Origin: Reddybacter sp041622675
GTDB lineage: Bacteria > Pseudomonadota > Gammaproteobacteria > Pseudomonadales > Porticoccaceae
NCBI GenBank assembly: GCA_041622675.1
Contig: JBFJYH010000019.1
Location: 1 to 45,566, forward strand
Length of the DNA stretch: 45,566 nt
Reading direction: 5' to 3'
Shown piece by piece: positions 34,060 through 41,983 of this stretch. Within the stretch, counting starts at the first letter, position 1; each line of letters starts with the position of its first letter. The notes below the pieces were generated by a model. That model saw nothing but the letters and a program-made list of their open reading frames with translations, searched no databases and was not told the DNA's origin. The translations under genes and the position numbers were made by a program.

Positions 34060-35202
34060 CTAGCCAGCAATTTTGTAAACCAAACGCTTAAATTCATGGC
34101 TAAAGGGGTGCCAAAAGCCGTAGGCCCGCTGGGTGAATATCAATGCACTAACACCTGCCTTTGGCGCAATCCACGAGTGAGTTCCCGCCATGCCGCCCCA
34201 ATGATATTCGCCGGTGGCGCTGTCTGGCTCACCTTCTGCTGGTGTATTTTTAATGGCGAAGCCTAAGCCAAAAACGGTATTGGGCATATCCCAAGTGGGG
34301 ATTTTGACTTTCAAGCCTTCGCTCAGCTGATTCGAGTGCATCAGATCAACTGACTGTTTTGAGAGGATACGCTGCCCCTGCCATTCGCCACCATTAATTA
34401 TCATCTGAATAAAGGTAGTGTAATCGGCGATAGTTGTGACCAAGCCACCACCACCGGAGTGGAAACTCTTGGGCTCGAGCACGCTGCCAATCATAATATC
34501 AGGGCAGGGTTTTAGCCCGGGCACCATGGGGTCGCGTAAATCAATGGGTGAATAGAGAGAGGTTAAGCGATGGTGTTTTTCTGGCGGCACTGAAAAGTCG
34601 GTGTCGTCCATGCCCAGAGGTGTAAAGATACGCTCTTTAAGGAAGTCGAGAAAACTTTTACCCGACCATATTTCGATCAGCCGAGCCAATATATCAATAC
34701 TGATACTGTACTGCCATTCGTCACCGGGCTGATAAATCAAAGGTTGCTTGGCTAGCTTGTCGATCATTTCAACCAAGGTCGATTCCATACCCATCATTCG
34801 TTGCTCGACATACACTTTGTCCACCGGGTTGCTCATAAACAAGCCGTAGGCGAAGCCTGCGGTGTGGGTAAACAAGTGGCGAATTGTCGGTGGTGTACGC
34901 AGTGCTTCAGTATCATCTAGTTCTTTAGCACCCTTTTTCAACACCTTTAAGCCTTTGAACTGTGGAATGTATTTTTCTACTGGGTCGTCGAGATCAAAGG
35001 CGCCGTCGTCGTAGAGGGCCATCGCCGCTGCAGAGGTAACAATTTTGGTATTGGAATAGGCGCGGAATATGGCATCGTCACGCATCGGGGTTTGGCTTTC
35101 GACATCCATATAACCCCAGGTTTTAACATCGACAACCTCGGTACCTTTTAAAATTACCGCCGAGAGTCCACTGACTAAATTATCGTCAACATAGCGCTGC
35201 AT
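34060..35202 (-). CDS. Serine hydrolase/esterase of the beta-lactamase (class C) family
   Basis: An EstB-like carboxylesterase of 380 residues with the S-x-x-K catalytic pair in AYSNTK (Ser50, Lys53), the tyrosine in DEWQYSISID (Tyr165), and a C-terminal HWGGMAGTHSW in place of the KTG box. No signal peptide is seen, so it is probably cytoplasmic and an esterase rather than a beta-lactamase. ATG 35202 has no ribosome site. An AAAGGAG sits upstream facing an in-frame ATT at 35257-35259, which would add 19 residues. In context it could hydrolyse the ester made by the nearby monooxygenase. Confidence 0.88.
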   Translation of the reverse strand: MQRYVDDNLVSGLSAVILKGTEVVDVKTWGYMDVESQTPMRDDAIFRAYSNTKIVTSAAAMALYDDGAFDLDDPVEKYIPQFKGLKVLKKGAKELDDTEALRTPPTIRHLFTHTAGFAYGLFMSNPVDKVYVEQRMMGMESTLVEMIDKLAKQPLIYQPGDEWQYSISIDILARLIEIWSGKSFLDFLKERIFTPLGMDDTDFSVPPEKHHRLTSLYSPIDLRDPMVPGLKPCPDIMIGSVLEPKSFHSGGGGLVTTIADYTTFIQMIINGGEWQGQRILSKQSVDLMHSNQLSEGLKVKIPTWDMPNTVFGLGFAIKNTPAEGEPDSATGEYHWGGMAGTHSWIAPKAGVSALIFTQRAYGFWHPFSHEFKRLVYKIAG

Positions 35203-35423
35203 GGCATCGTGAATTTCTGTGAAGTTATAACTTGTCGGGACTTCCTCTAACTCGTTAATGGTTATTCTCCTTTATTAAAGACATGACATTTGAAAGCATC
35301 GCTATAAGATTAGCAATTACCATGGGGTTTAAACAGAGCGTTTCTTCCTAGTAGGTATAAGAGCCTATGCACTGAATGCTCAGAACCGCTTACTTAGATT
35401 GTATTTAGTATTGACCATCAATT

Positions 35424-35456
35424 TGTTCACAGGATTTGTTAACATGCCTGTGAACA
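35424..35456. repeat. 10-bp perfect inverted repeat upstream of tusD
   Basis: TGTTCACAGG (35424-35433) and CCTGTGAACA (35447-35456) are perfect inverted copies 13 bases apart, with a GTTAAC palindrome in the loop. The repeat ends 42 bases before the tusD start. No T-run follows, so it is unlikely to be a terminator; an operator or a leader hairpin is more plausible. Confidence 0.6.
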
Positions 35457-35498
35457 GAATCTCTCGGCTGTTGACCAGGCTAAATTTACCCAAACTCT

Positions 35499-35888
35499 AT
35501 GAACTTTGCCCTTCTCATCTTAGGCCCACCCTATAGCACGCAGGCTTCGACCAGCGCCCTGCGTTTTGCCCGCGCAGCTCTCGGTGGTGGACACAGCATT
35601 TACCGACTGTTTTTCTATCATGATGGGGTACACAATGCCTCAGCTCTAGTGAGCCCAACACAAGATGAAAGCAATCTTCCCCAACAGTGGAGCGAGTTGA
35701 TCGCACTACACCAGCTTGATTCAGTGGTATGCATCGCCGCCGCCACACGACGCGGAGTGCTCAGCGAACAAGATGCGAAGAGACTTGGTAAACCAGGTGC
35801 TAACCTTAGCCTCGGCCATGAAGTATCCGGTTTGGGGCAATTGGTCGACGCCAGCCTCAACGCTGACCGAGTAATTACATTTGGCTAA
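35499..35888 (+). CDS. tusD: Sulfurtransferase TusD
   Basis: TusD is the sulfur-accepting subunit of the TusBCD relay that supplies sulfur for 2-thiouridine at the tRNA wobble position. The 129-residue DsrE-fold protein begins MNFALLILGPPYSTQAS, and the active cysteine is in VVCIAAATRRGVLSE, matching the E. coli CVAAALRRGV motif. It ends SLNADRVITFG, as in TusD. First gene of tusDCBE; its stop overlaps the tusC start. Confidence 0.94.
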   Translation: MNFALLILGPPYSTQASTSALRFARAALGGGHSIYRLFFYHDGVHNASALVSPTQDESNLPQQWSELIALHQLDSVVCIAAATRRGVLSEQDAKRLGKPGANLSLGHEVSGLGQLVDASLNADRVITFG

Positions 35889-36264
35889 GCTCAACACCCA
35901 TAAACTAGAGGACCGCGACGTTCTGCTGGTCTTCCGCCACGCCCCTTATGGCAACGCTCTAGCGCGAGAGGGTTTAGAGGCCGCACTGGCCTGCGGAGCC
36001 ATGGGTGCTAAAACCAATATACTCTATATGAATGAGGGAGTCTGGCAACTATTAGAACCGCAAAATAGCAAGACAATCGGCTATAAAAACCAGGCCTCTA
36101 TGGCCAGTGCCCTGGCCCTTTATGACGTAGAAGGTATTTGGATCGATGAAGATTCTCTCAGACAACGCAATCTGACCAGCGTAGACATTAATGCCGGTGA
36201 AATTATCGGCCGTACGAAAGTACGCGCGCTTCTCAATTCGAGCCACTGTATTTTGAGTTTTTAA
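35881..36264 (+). CDS. tusC: Sulfur relay protein TusC
   Basis: TusC (DsrF-like) is a structural subunit of the TusBCD complex. The 127-residue product has VLLVFRHAPYGNALAREGLE and EGVWQLLEPQ, typical of the family. No ATG is available at the start of the homologous region; the TTG at 35881, overlapping the last codons of tusD, is the best start. It ends at TAATG, shared with tusB. Confidence 0.92.
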   Translation: MAKLNTHKLEDRDVLLVFRHAPYGNALAREGLEAALACGAMGAKTNILYMNEGVWQLLEPQNSKTIGYKNQASMASALALYDVEGIWIDEDSLRQRNLTSVDINAGEIIGRTKVRALLNSSHCILSF

Positions 36265-36584
36265 TGTTATTACACACAGTGAATAAATCCGTATTTGACA
36301 ACACAGCCCTCGACGACTGCCTCTACGTTGTCGCTAAAAGCGATGCCGTACTGCTTATCGAAAATGGCGTTTATAGTGCGTTAAATAATTTACAACGCTC
36401 ATCAACGCACCTAGAAAAAATCCAGCAACTCGCTGATGAAGGCACACGATTTTATCTACTGCAGGCAGACTGCGAAGCACGGGGTCTCGTTGCGTCTTCA
36501 CTCCTGCCCGCCTTTACAATAATCAACGATACAGGCTTTGTTAGCCTTGCTGCAGAGGCCTCTGCTATACAAAGCTGGTATTAA
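36264..36584 (+). CDS. tusB: Sulfur relay protein TusB
   Basis: TusB (DsrH-like) is the smallest subunit of TusBCD. The 106-residue sequence begins MLLHTVNKSVFDN and includes DAVLLIENGVYSAL, the DsrH core. Its ATG overlaps the tusC stop by one base. Length and place in the operon support the call; the sequence is otherwise poorly conserved, as is usual for this subunit. Confidence 0.9.
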   Translation: MLLHTVNKSVFDNTALDDCLYVVAKSDAVLLIENGVYSALNNLQRSSTHLEKIQQLADEGTRFYLLQADCEARGLVASSLLPAFTIINDTGFVSLAAEASAIQSWY

Positions 36585-36604
36585 TGAATGATTAAAACGT
36601 CAAT

Positions 36605-36922
36605 ATGAGTAGGGCATTAATACTCGATAGTGATGGCCACCTAGCAAACCTAAGCGACTGGTCCGAGCCTGTGGCCGAACAGCTGGCTGCCAGTGAAAAT
36701 ATCGTACTCACCGACGCTCACTGGGAAATTATCTATTTGTTAAAAGAGTTCCACCAGCGCTTTGAACTCTCCCCCCCCATGCGTCCCCTAGTAAAATATA
36801 TCGCCCAGCAATTGGGTAAAGAGAAGGGCCGTAGTATCTATTTAATGCAGTTATTTCCACCCAGCCCCGCACGGGTTGCCAGTAAAATTGCCGGATTGCC
36901 TAGGCCTGAAAACTGCTTATAG
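36605..36922 (+). CDS. tusE: TusE/DsrC-type sulfur carrier
   Basis: TusE takes sulfur from TusD and passes it to MnmA. The 105-residue protein has the DsrC core (LTDAHWEIIYLLKEFHQRF, MRPLVKYIAQQLGKEKGRS) and ends PRPENCL with the penultimate cysteine. The second cysteine about ten residues upstream, found in DsrC of sulfur oxidisers and reducers, is absent, which points to tRNA thiolation rather than dissimilatory sulfur metabolism. It follows tusB by 20 bases. Confidence 0.94.
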   Translation: MSRALILDSDGHLANLSDWSEPVAEQLAASENIVLTDAHWEIIYLLKEFHQRFELSPPMRPLVKYIAQQLGKEKGRSIYLMQLFPPSPARVASKIAGLPRPENCL

Positions 36923-36932
36923 CATGGCCTAG

Positions 36933-37103
36933 CAAAGAGCAGGGGCAGTAGTAGATACTTTATTGCCAGAACCCAACTCTCACGATGTCTCGCAATGGGA
37001 ACGCCAGTGGTTCAAAGATAAATGGAAGCGCCACTACCGACCCTTAGCCTTCCTTCAAAAGTGCCTCTCATTCATCGATCTTTCTAATATTATTGACTCA
37101 TAG
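36933..37103 (+). pseudogene. Possible gene remnant with tryptophan-rich coding-like frame
   Basis: An open frame of 56 codons between stops has no ATG, but reads SQWERQWFKDKWKRHYRPL in the middle, which looks like real protein sequence. It ends SFIDLSNIIDS at a stop codon. I do not recognise the family. It may be the tail of a lost gene after tusE, or chance. A TTG at about 36963 is the only start-like codon and lacks a ribosome site. Confidence 0.3.
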
Positions 37104-37121
37104 GCTATTCAAGCCATCACT

Positions 37122-37493
37122 CTATTTACCTTGTTTCATCCGCTCTTTTAAATCGGCAAATGGGCTGAAGGTCGCAGGGGCAACGTCACCCTCCTCGGTG
37201 CTACCGTAGCGAATAAAATCGACAAACTTGGTATGTTCTTCGTCGTGGCAGTAAATGCACAACAGCTCCCAATTACTCCCATCGGAAGGGTTGTTGTCAT
37301 GGTTGTGATCGCGATGGTGAACGGTAAGTTCGCTGAGGTTTGCCCGAGTAAATTCACGGGTACAGCGGCCACAAATCCAAGGGTAGAGTTTCAACGACTT
37401 TTCTCGATACCCCTTTTCACGCTTAGAAATGTAGGCCCGCTGCTCTGCGAGGTGCTTATCCAGTTTGCTCGAAGTACTTTTTTTATCCGTCAT
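37122..37493 (-). CDS. yajD: YajD-family HNH nuclease
   Basis: A 123-residue protein with an HNH fold: zinc-ligand pairs in ICGRCTREF and LLCIYCHDEEH surround the catalytic HHRDHNHDNNP. This matches YajD of E. coli, whose physiological role is unknown. Its start lies 4 bases after the diguanylate cyclase stop, with the ribosome site overlapping that stop codon, so the two may be co-translated. Confidence 0.9.
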   Translation of the reverse strand: MTDKKSTSSKLDKHLAEQRAYISKREKGYREKSLKLYPWICGRCTREFTRANLSELTVHHRDHNHDNNPSDGSNWELLCIYCHDEEHTKFVDFIRYGSTEEGDVAPATFSPFADLKERMKQGK

Positions 37494-37497
37494 TTAT

Positions 37498-39243
37498 TCA
37501 TCCCGTCCTAACCCAGGGCACTTGCGGCGATATTTCTGATAACAGACCACCACAAACTTGATCTCGCCCTCCACTCTTAGCGCGATAGAGGTAGTTATCC
37601 GCTGCAGAAATTAACTCATCTAGGGACATATTACCCCCATCATTTTGCGCAACACCAAAACTTACTGTCACCTCAAAATCGTCAAATTTTTCCGGTAAGG
37701 GCATGGACGAAATTTTTCCTCTCAGCCGTTCTGCAATGATTAGCCCAGTAATGAAATCAGTTTCAGGCAGAAAAATAACAAACTCCTCCCCTCCCCAACG
37801 AGCCAAAAAATCCCCCGTTCTTATCTGCTCTGTGAGCAGGTCCGCTAGCAGAACCAGAATTTCATCACCTAGAGCGTGACCTAAGCGGTCATTGATAGCT
37901 TTAAACCTATCCACGTCCAGCAATACAAGCGACATCGGCCGGTCTTTACGCAACCCCACATCCCAGATAGGGTTTACCCCTTCATAAAATGCCCGACGAT
38001 TACTTAGCGACGTTAAAGGGTCAAGCTTTGATAATGTTTCAGCCAATAGCTTTTCCTCCTGGGTAATCCTAAATTTATCAGCCAGCGCCATGGCCAGCAT
38101 AATGGCATCAACCATCATGCCAATTTCAACGGCATGATAAGCCAAGGAACTATAGGGGATAAAACTCCATACCACCATGACAGTAACAGAGGCAGATATA
38201 ACGTGGGTAATAGACCCCAGTAAAAAATATTTGGCCGATCGATTGCCCTTAAAAAGGGCCACACTACCTAGCAGCACTAGGAGTATAGAAACCGCGAATA
38301 CCAGTGAAAAAGAAACCCACAACGCTGCCACTTCGCTTCCTACACTGATAGCCAGTAATTCAGCAAGGAAGAAAGCAGAGCCAATCAACACAGACATACG
38401 ATGAAATTTTGGCAAACTTTCTTTCGTATTGAGAAAGCGTATCGCAAATGTCAGGCCACAAAGGGAAAAGCAGACTATCAGCAACGGATTCGACCACGCC
38501 TGCCAGGTAGGGGAATCCGGCCAAAGCCACATATAACCATGGCCGGTATATGCCATATTCATCACCAAAAAGGCAATGATATAAACACTATAGTGAAGAT
38601 GTCGGGAGCTTTTTAAACTAAAAAAAATCATCACATTATAGGCTAATAGGGTAAGCATCCCCCCGTAGAGAAACCCATAGCCATAATTTTCCAAGGTCTG
38701 AGCTGCGCCTGCCTTTTCAATAGTCTCCAAATAAATGAGTAGCAACATAGGGTCTGGCGTTTCAGCACGAATAAATATCTCGCTTGTTCCCGATGGAAAG
38801 TCGTGATCAAAGATAAAATAGCGGTTCTTCTGAGGTCTTTGGGCGTGAGGAAAACGATCACCTGCACGGTACTGCTGTGCTACTCGCCCATCATGTAAAA
38901 AATAAACATCCAGCTGGTCTAGCCACGAGGTCTGAACGGAGAGACGTTGAGATAAGGCTGTGGGCGTTTGATTGTTAAAATCAAAGCGAATCCATACCGG
39001 ATTGGAACCAATACCAAGGCTTAGGGGTAAGATCGCGTCTCTAAAATCTCCACTTTTAAACCGCTGACTTGCCCCATTGATATCAAGGGGGTTGCCGTCC
39101 TCTTCAACATAAAAAGCCACCTGATAAAGACCTGCTGCTTGGGCATTGTCAGGAGCCTGCGGGGCGCTGAGCGCAAGGCCGCTCAACAGCAGTAAAAAAA
39201 AAGTAGCGAAGGTACGCCAGAAAAGTTGGCGCGAGGAAATCAT
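37498..39243 (-). CDS. 7TMR-DISM diguanylate cyclase
   Basis: A membrane enzyme that makes cyclic di-GMP in response to an external ligand. It has a signal segment (FFLLLLSGLALSAP), a periplasmic 7TMR-DISM extracellular domain (about residues 30 to 165), seven membrane helices (about 180 to 390), and a C-terminal GGDEF domain with active-site ARWGGEEFV. The inhibitory I-site RxxD (RTGD) lies five residues before GGEEF, so product inhibition is expected. ATG 39243 gives a good signal peptide, but the better ribosome site (AAGGA) precedes an in-frame TTG at 39300. Confidence 0.92.
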   Translation of the reverse strand: MISSRQLFWRTFATFFLLLLSGLALSAPQAPDNAQAAGLYQVAFYVEEDGNPLDINGASQRFKSGDFRDAILPLSLGIGSNPVWIRFDFNNQTPTALSQRLSVQTSWLDQLDVYFLHDGRVAQQYRAGDRFPHAQRPQKNRYFIFDHDFPSGTSEIFIRAETPDPMLLLIYLETIEKAGAAQTLENYGYGFLYGGMLTLLAYNVMIFFSLKSSRHLHYSVYIIAFLVMNMAYTGHGYMWLWPDSPTWQAWSNPLLIVCFSLCGLTFAIRFLNTKESLPKFHRMSVLIGSAFFLAELLAISVGSEVAALWVSFSLVFAVSILLVLLGSVALFKGNRSAKYFLLGSITHVISASVTVMVVWSFIPYSSLAYHAVEIGMMVDAIMLAMALADKFRITQEEKLLAETLSKLDPLTSLSNRRAFYEGVNPIWDVGLRKDRPMSLVLLDVDRFKAINDRLGHALGDEILVLLADLLTEQIRTGDFLARWGGEEFVIFLPETDFITGLIIAERLRGKISSMPLPEKFDDFEVTVSFGVAQNDGGNMSLDELISAADNYLYRAKSGGRDQVCGGLLSEISPQVPWVRTG

Positions 39244-39357
39244 ATAACCAATGAAGGCCTGTCCTTTTTTCGGTACAAGAATAAATCTAGCCTTCAGCAA
39301 ACAAGAGTTCCTTTTTTAAAGAGTATTGGCAGGGTATGTGGGGCCGGACAACATTCT

Positions 39358-39732
39358 TTACTCTGCCACTTGCACCGGTCGAAGATTTCTCATTTCTCCA
39401 TCACTAAAAATACGAGTGCGAATAAGAAAACGTACTCCAAGGGGAATTTCCAGAGAAAAACTAGCGCCACGCCCCTCGACGACATCGACCGTAGTATGAC
39501 TATTTTTGTAATACTCAAACTGGTCCGCGTGCATATAAAAACCGCATCCGTGAATATCCCCTAAGTAGAGATCGCGACCACCGAGGCGAAATTCTCCAAC
39601 GGGATAACACATAGGGGAGGACCCATCGCAGCAACCACCACTGAGATGAAACATCAGCTCACCATGCTCGTCACGCAAAGTATCAATCACCTGGGCCGCA
39701 GCTTCGGTCACGCTCACTCGTTCCACGGGCAT
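39358..39732 (-). CDS. DUF779 protein, aldehyde dehydrogenase partner
   Basis: The 124-residue product belongs to DUF779, found next to aldehyde dehydrogenases of the ExaC/AldA type. Visible are VSVTEAAAQVIDTLRDEHG, a cysteine-rich LSGGCCDGSSPMCYP, and VRFLIRTRIFSDGEMRNL. A clear AGGAGG precedes ATG 39732. It follows the aldehyde dehydrogenase gene by 64 bases containing a strong hairpin. The cysteine cluster hints at metal or redox chemistry, but no function has been shown that I know of. Confidence 0.9.
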   Translation of the reverse strand: MPVERVSVTEAAAQVIDTLRDEHGELMFHLSGGCCDGSSPMCYPVGEFRLGGRDLYLGDIHGCGFYMHADQFEYYKNSHTTVDVVEGRGASFSLEIPLGVRFLIRTRIFSDGEMRNLRPVQVAE

Positions 39733-39757
39733 GGTATACCTCCTATTGTTCAACAAC

Positions 39758-39782
39758 TCGGCCCGCCACTATGGCGGGCCGA
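39758..39782 (-). repeat. Strong intercistronic hairpin between aldehyde dehydrogenase and DUF779 genes
   Basis: TCGGCCCGCC and GGCGGGCCGA are perfect 10-base inverted copies around a 5-base loop. They lie after the aldehyde dehydrogenase stop and before the DUF779 ribosome site. No T-run follows, so it is more likely an mRNA stabiliser or pause than a full terminator. Confidence 0.7.
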
Positions 39783-39795
39783 ACACCTGTACTAT

Positions 39796-41292
39796 TTAGA
39801 AAAAACCCAGTTTATTTTTGTTGTAGGAAATCAACACGTTTTTAGTATGGCGATAACTGTTCAGCATCATCGCGTGGTTTTCTCGACCAATACCGGAGTT
39901 CTTATAGCCACCGAAAGAGGCACCGGCTGGGTACACATGATAACAATTGACCCACACACGTCCGGCCTGAATTCCGCTGCTCACTTTATGGACCTGGTGC
40001 ATATCCCGAGACCAAAGACCGGAGCCCAAGCCGAACTGGGTGTCGTTGGCAATTTCCAGTGCTTCATCTTCATCTTTAAACGTGGTGACCGCCAGCACAG
40101 GCCCGAAAATCTCCTCCTGAAAGATACGCATTTTGTTGTTGCCTTTAAACACCGTCGGTTCAATATAATAACCGTCTGGGTACTGTGGATTTTTATAGGC
40201 ACCGCCACCGATAAGCACTTCCGCCCCCTCTTGCTTACCAATATCAATATAGCTCATGATTTTTTCGTACTGATCATTGGAGGCCTGAGCACTCATCATG
40301 GTACTCAGCTCATAGGGGTCTCCCCGAGTGATAGCCTCGACCCTAGCCAAGCACTTTTCCATAAATTTGTCGTAAATGCTTTCCTGAATTAAGGCCCGAG
40401 ATGGACAAGTACACACTTGGCCCTGATTGAGGGCAAACATCACTAAACCTTCGATAGCTTTATCGAGGAACTCGTCATCCTCATCCATGACACTTTCAAA
40501 GAAGATGTTCGGTGACTTACCGCCGAGTTCTGTGCTCGCTGGTATAATATTTTCGGACGCGTATTGCATAATCAGACGGCCGGTACTGGTTTCACCGGTA
40601 AAAGCTACTTTCTTCACATTGGGGTGGGACGCCAGTGGCTTACCACACTCGACACCAAAACCATTGATGACGTTGAGACTGCCAGGTGGGAGTAAGTCGC
40701 CAATAATTTCCATCAACACCAACAACGAGGCGGGGGTTTGTTCGGCGGGCTTGATAACAACACAGTTGCCCGTTGCCAATGCCGGGGCTATTTTCCATGC
40801 AGCCATTAACAATGGGAAATTCCAGGGAATAATTTGAGCAACCACACCCAATGGCTCGTGTACTTCCATCGATACAGTATCGGCATCAATATTGGTCACA
40901 CTACCCGCTTCCGTGCGAATACAGCCGCCAAAATAGCGGAACTGGTCGATCACCAGAGGCAGGTCGGCGCCCAGTGTCTCACGCATTCCTTTACCATTGT
41001 CACAGGTTTCAACCATCGCCAGTTTTTCAATATGCTCTTCAATGCGATCGGCAATACGAAACATCAACATGCTGCGCTCGGCCGGTGAAGTCTTGCTAAA
41101 CGTTGCGGCAGCTTCCCAAGCCTTCTCTACAGCCAGATCGACGTCCTTAGCATTCGATTGAGGAATACGCGTAATAAAGCTGGCATCAATCGGTGAGGTA
41201 TTATCAAAATATTTACCATCAATCGGGGCCACCCACTCGCCGCCAATGTAGTTTTCATACTGCTCTTTAAACTCCGGCCGTTGGTAAGCCAT
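39796..41292 (-). CDS. NAD+-dependent aldehyde dehydrogenase (ExaC/AldB type)
   Basis: Oxidises a short-chain aldehyde such as acetaldehyde to the acid. The 498-residue protein has the NAD site IIPWNFPLLMAAWKIAPALA, the catalytic Glu in TELGGKSPNI, and the catalytic Cys in NQGQVCTCPSRALI. The C-terminal ASFGGYKNSGIGRENHAMML and KLGFF match the ExaC/AldA type as I know it. Start ATG 41292 has GGGAG upstream. The adjacent DUF779 gene strengthens the subgroup. In the cell it may remove aldehydes formed from alcohols; the exact substrate is inferred. Confidence 0.93.
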   Translation of the reverse strand: MAYQRPEFKEQYENYIGGEWVAPIDGKYFDNTSPIDASFITRIPQSNAKDVDLAVEKAWEAAATFSKTSPAERSMLMFRIADRIEEHIEKLAMVETCDNGKGMRETLGADLPLVIDQFRYFGGCIRTEAGSVTNIDADTVSMEVHEPLGVVAQIIPWNFPLLMAAWKIAPALATGNCVVIKPAEQTPASLLVLMEIIGDLLPPGSLNVINGFGVECGKPLASHPNVKKVAFTGETSTGRLIMQYASENIIPASTELGGKSPNIFFESVMDEDDEFLDKAIEGLVMFALNQGQVCTCPSRALIQESIYDKFMEKCLARVEAITRGDPYELSTMMSAQASNDQYEKIMSYIDIGKQEGAEVLIGGGAYKNPQYPDGYYIEPTVFKGNNKMRIFQEEIFGPVLAVTTFKDEDEALEIANDTQFGLGSGLWSRDMHQVHKVSSGIQAGRVWVNCYHVYPAGASFGGYKNSGIGRENHAMMLNSYRHTKNVLISYNKNKLGFF

Positions 41293-41507
41293 ACTGATCT
41301 CCCATGTATCAATTAGTTGTTATAGTTACTCACCCCGCATGGCTACAACTCCACCTATCTATGCAACACGGCTACCGGGCGAACCGTCTCGAGCAAGCTA
41401 TTAGCCTCAATCAGAGCCAGTACTTGCGCTAAACTGTTTTGATTATGTCGCTAGTATTCGATTAGTACAAGAGCCACCGGACGAGCCCGACGACAAGCCC
41501 GGAGCCC

Positions 41508-41911
41508 CTACGTTAAGTGGACAATGACCCGCCGCTTACCTGGTTGATGGCGATGCTCCCAGAGAAAAACTCCTTGCCAAGTACCCAGTGCTAGCTCACC
41601 CCCTATGACCGGAATCGACACACTACTTGCCGTCAGCGCTGCCTTAATGTGCGCCGGCATATCATCGGGGCCTTCGAGGGTGTGGGTGTAGAGCGAATCG
41701 CTCTCTGGCACCAAGCGATGAGCCAATTTTCAAGATCTCGCCGCGCAGAAGGATCATGGTTTTCCTGTATCAGCAAGCTTGCGGAGGTGTGCTGAATGAA
41801 TAGAGTACACAGCCCCTCGTCGACACCCGACTTCCTGACTAACTCACTAAGCACAGTGCTAATATCGTGCAGCCCTTGCCGTTCAACCTTAATAGACATT
41901 GAGCGAATCAT
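41508..41911 (-). pseudogene. yjbQ: YjbQ/UPF0047 family gene interrupted by a one-base frameshift
   Basis: Two overlapping frames each encode half of a UPF0047 (YjbQ) protein, a family reported to have thiamine-phosphate synthase side activity. The first half ends in LFIQHTSASLLIQENHDP and RRDLEN; the second continues AHRLVPESDSLYTHTLEGPD and ends TWQGVFLWEHRHQPGKRR. Joining them needs one extra base in the AAAATT run near 41725-41730; this restores the spacing seen in E. coli YjbQ. Start ATG 41911 has GGAG upstream. It is either a recent inactivating deletion or a sequencing error. No proper slippery heptamer is present. Confidence 0.88.
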
Positions 41912-41956
41912 ATTCCGGCTCCATAATATGCTAGATGTCAGCGTTTATCTTAAGGC

Positions 41957-41962
41957 TATAAT
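41957..41962 (+). promoter_or_regulatory. Possible -10 box for trmA
   Basis: A perfect TATAAT lies 22 bases before the GTG start of trmA in the 72-base divergent region. No convincing -35 box sits at the right distance, so the promoter is only tentative. Confidence 0.35.
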
Positions 41963-41983
41963 AGTCGTTTTTCTGGAGCCCCT

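Noticed and set aside
34060..35202. Class C beta-lactamase (antibiotic resistance)
   Set aside because: No signal peptide, and the usual KTG box is replaced by HWGG; the features fit an EstB-like esterase.
36605..36922. DsrC of dissimilatory sulfur oxidation
   Set aside because: Only the penultimate cysteine is present and no dsr genes are nearby; this fits TusE.
41725..41731. Programmed -1 frameshifting in yjbQ
   Set aside because: The in-frame heptamer A AAT TGG does not fit X XXY YYZ and the family is not known to use frameshifting; a simple deletion is more likely.
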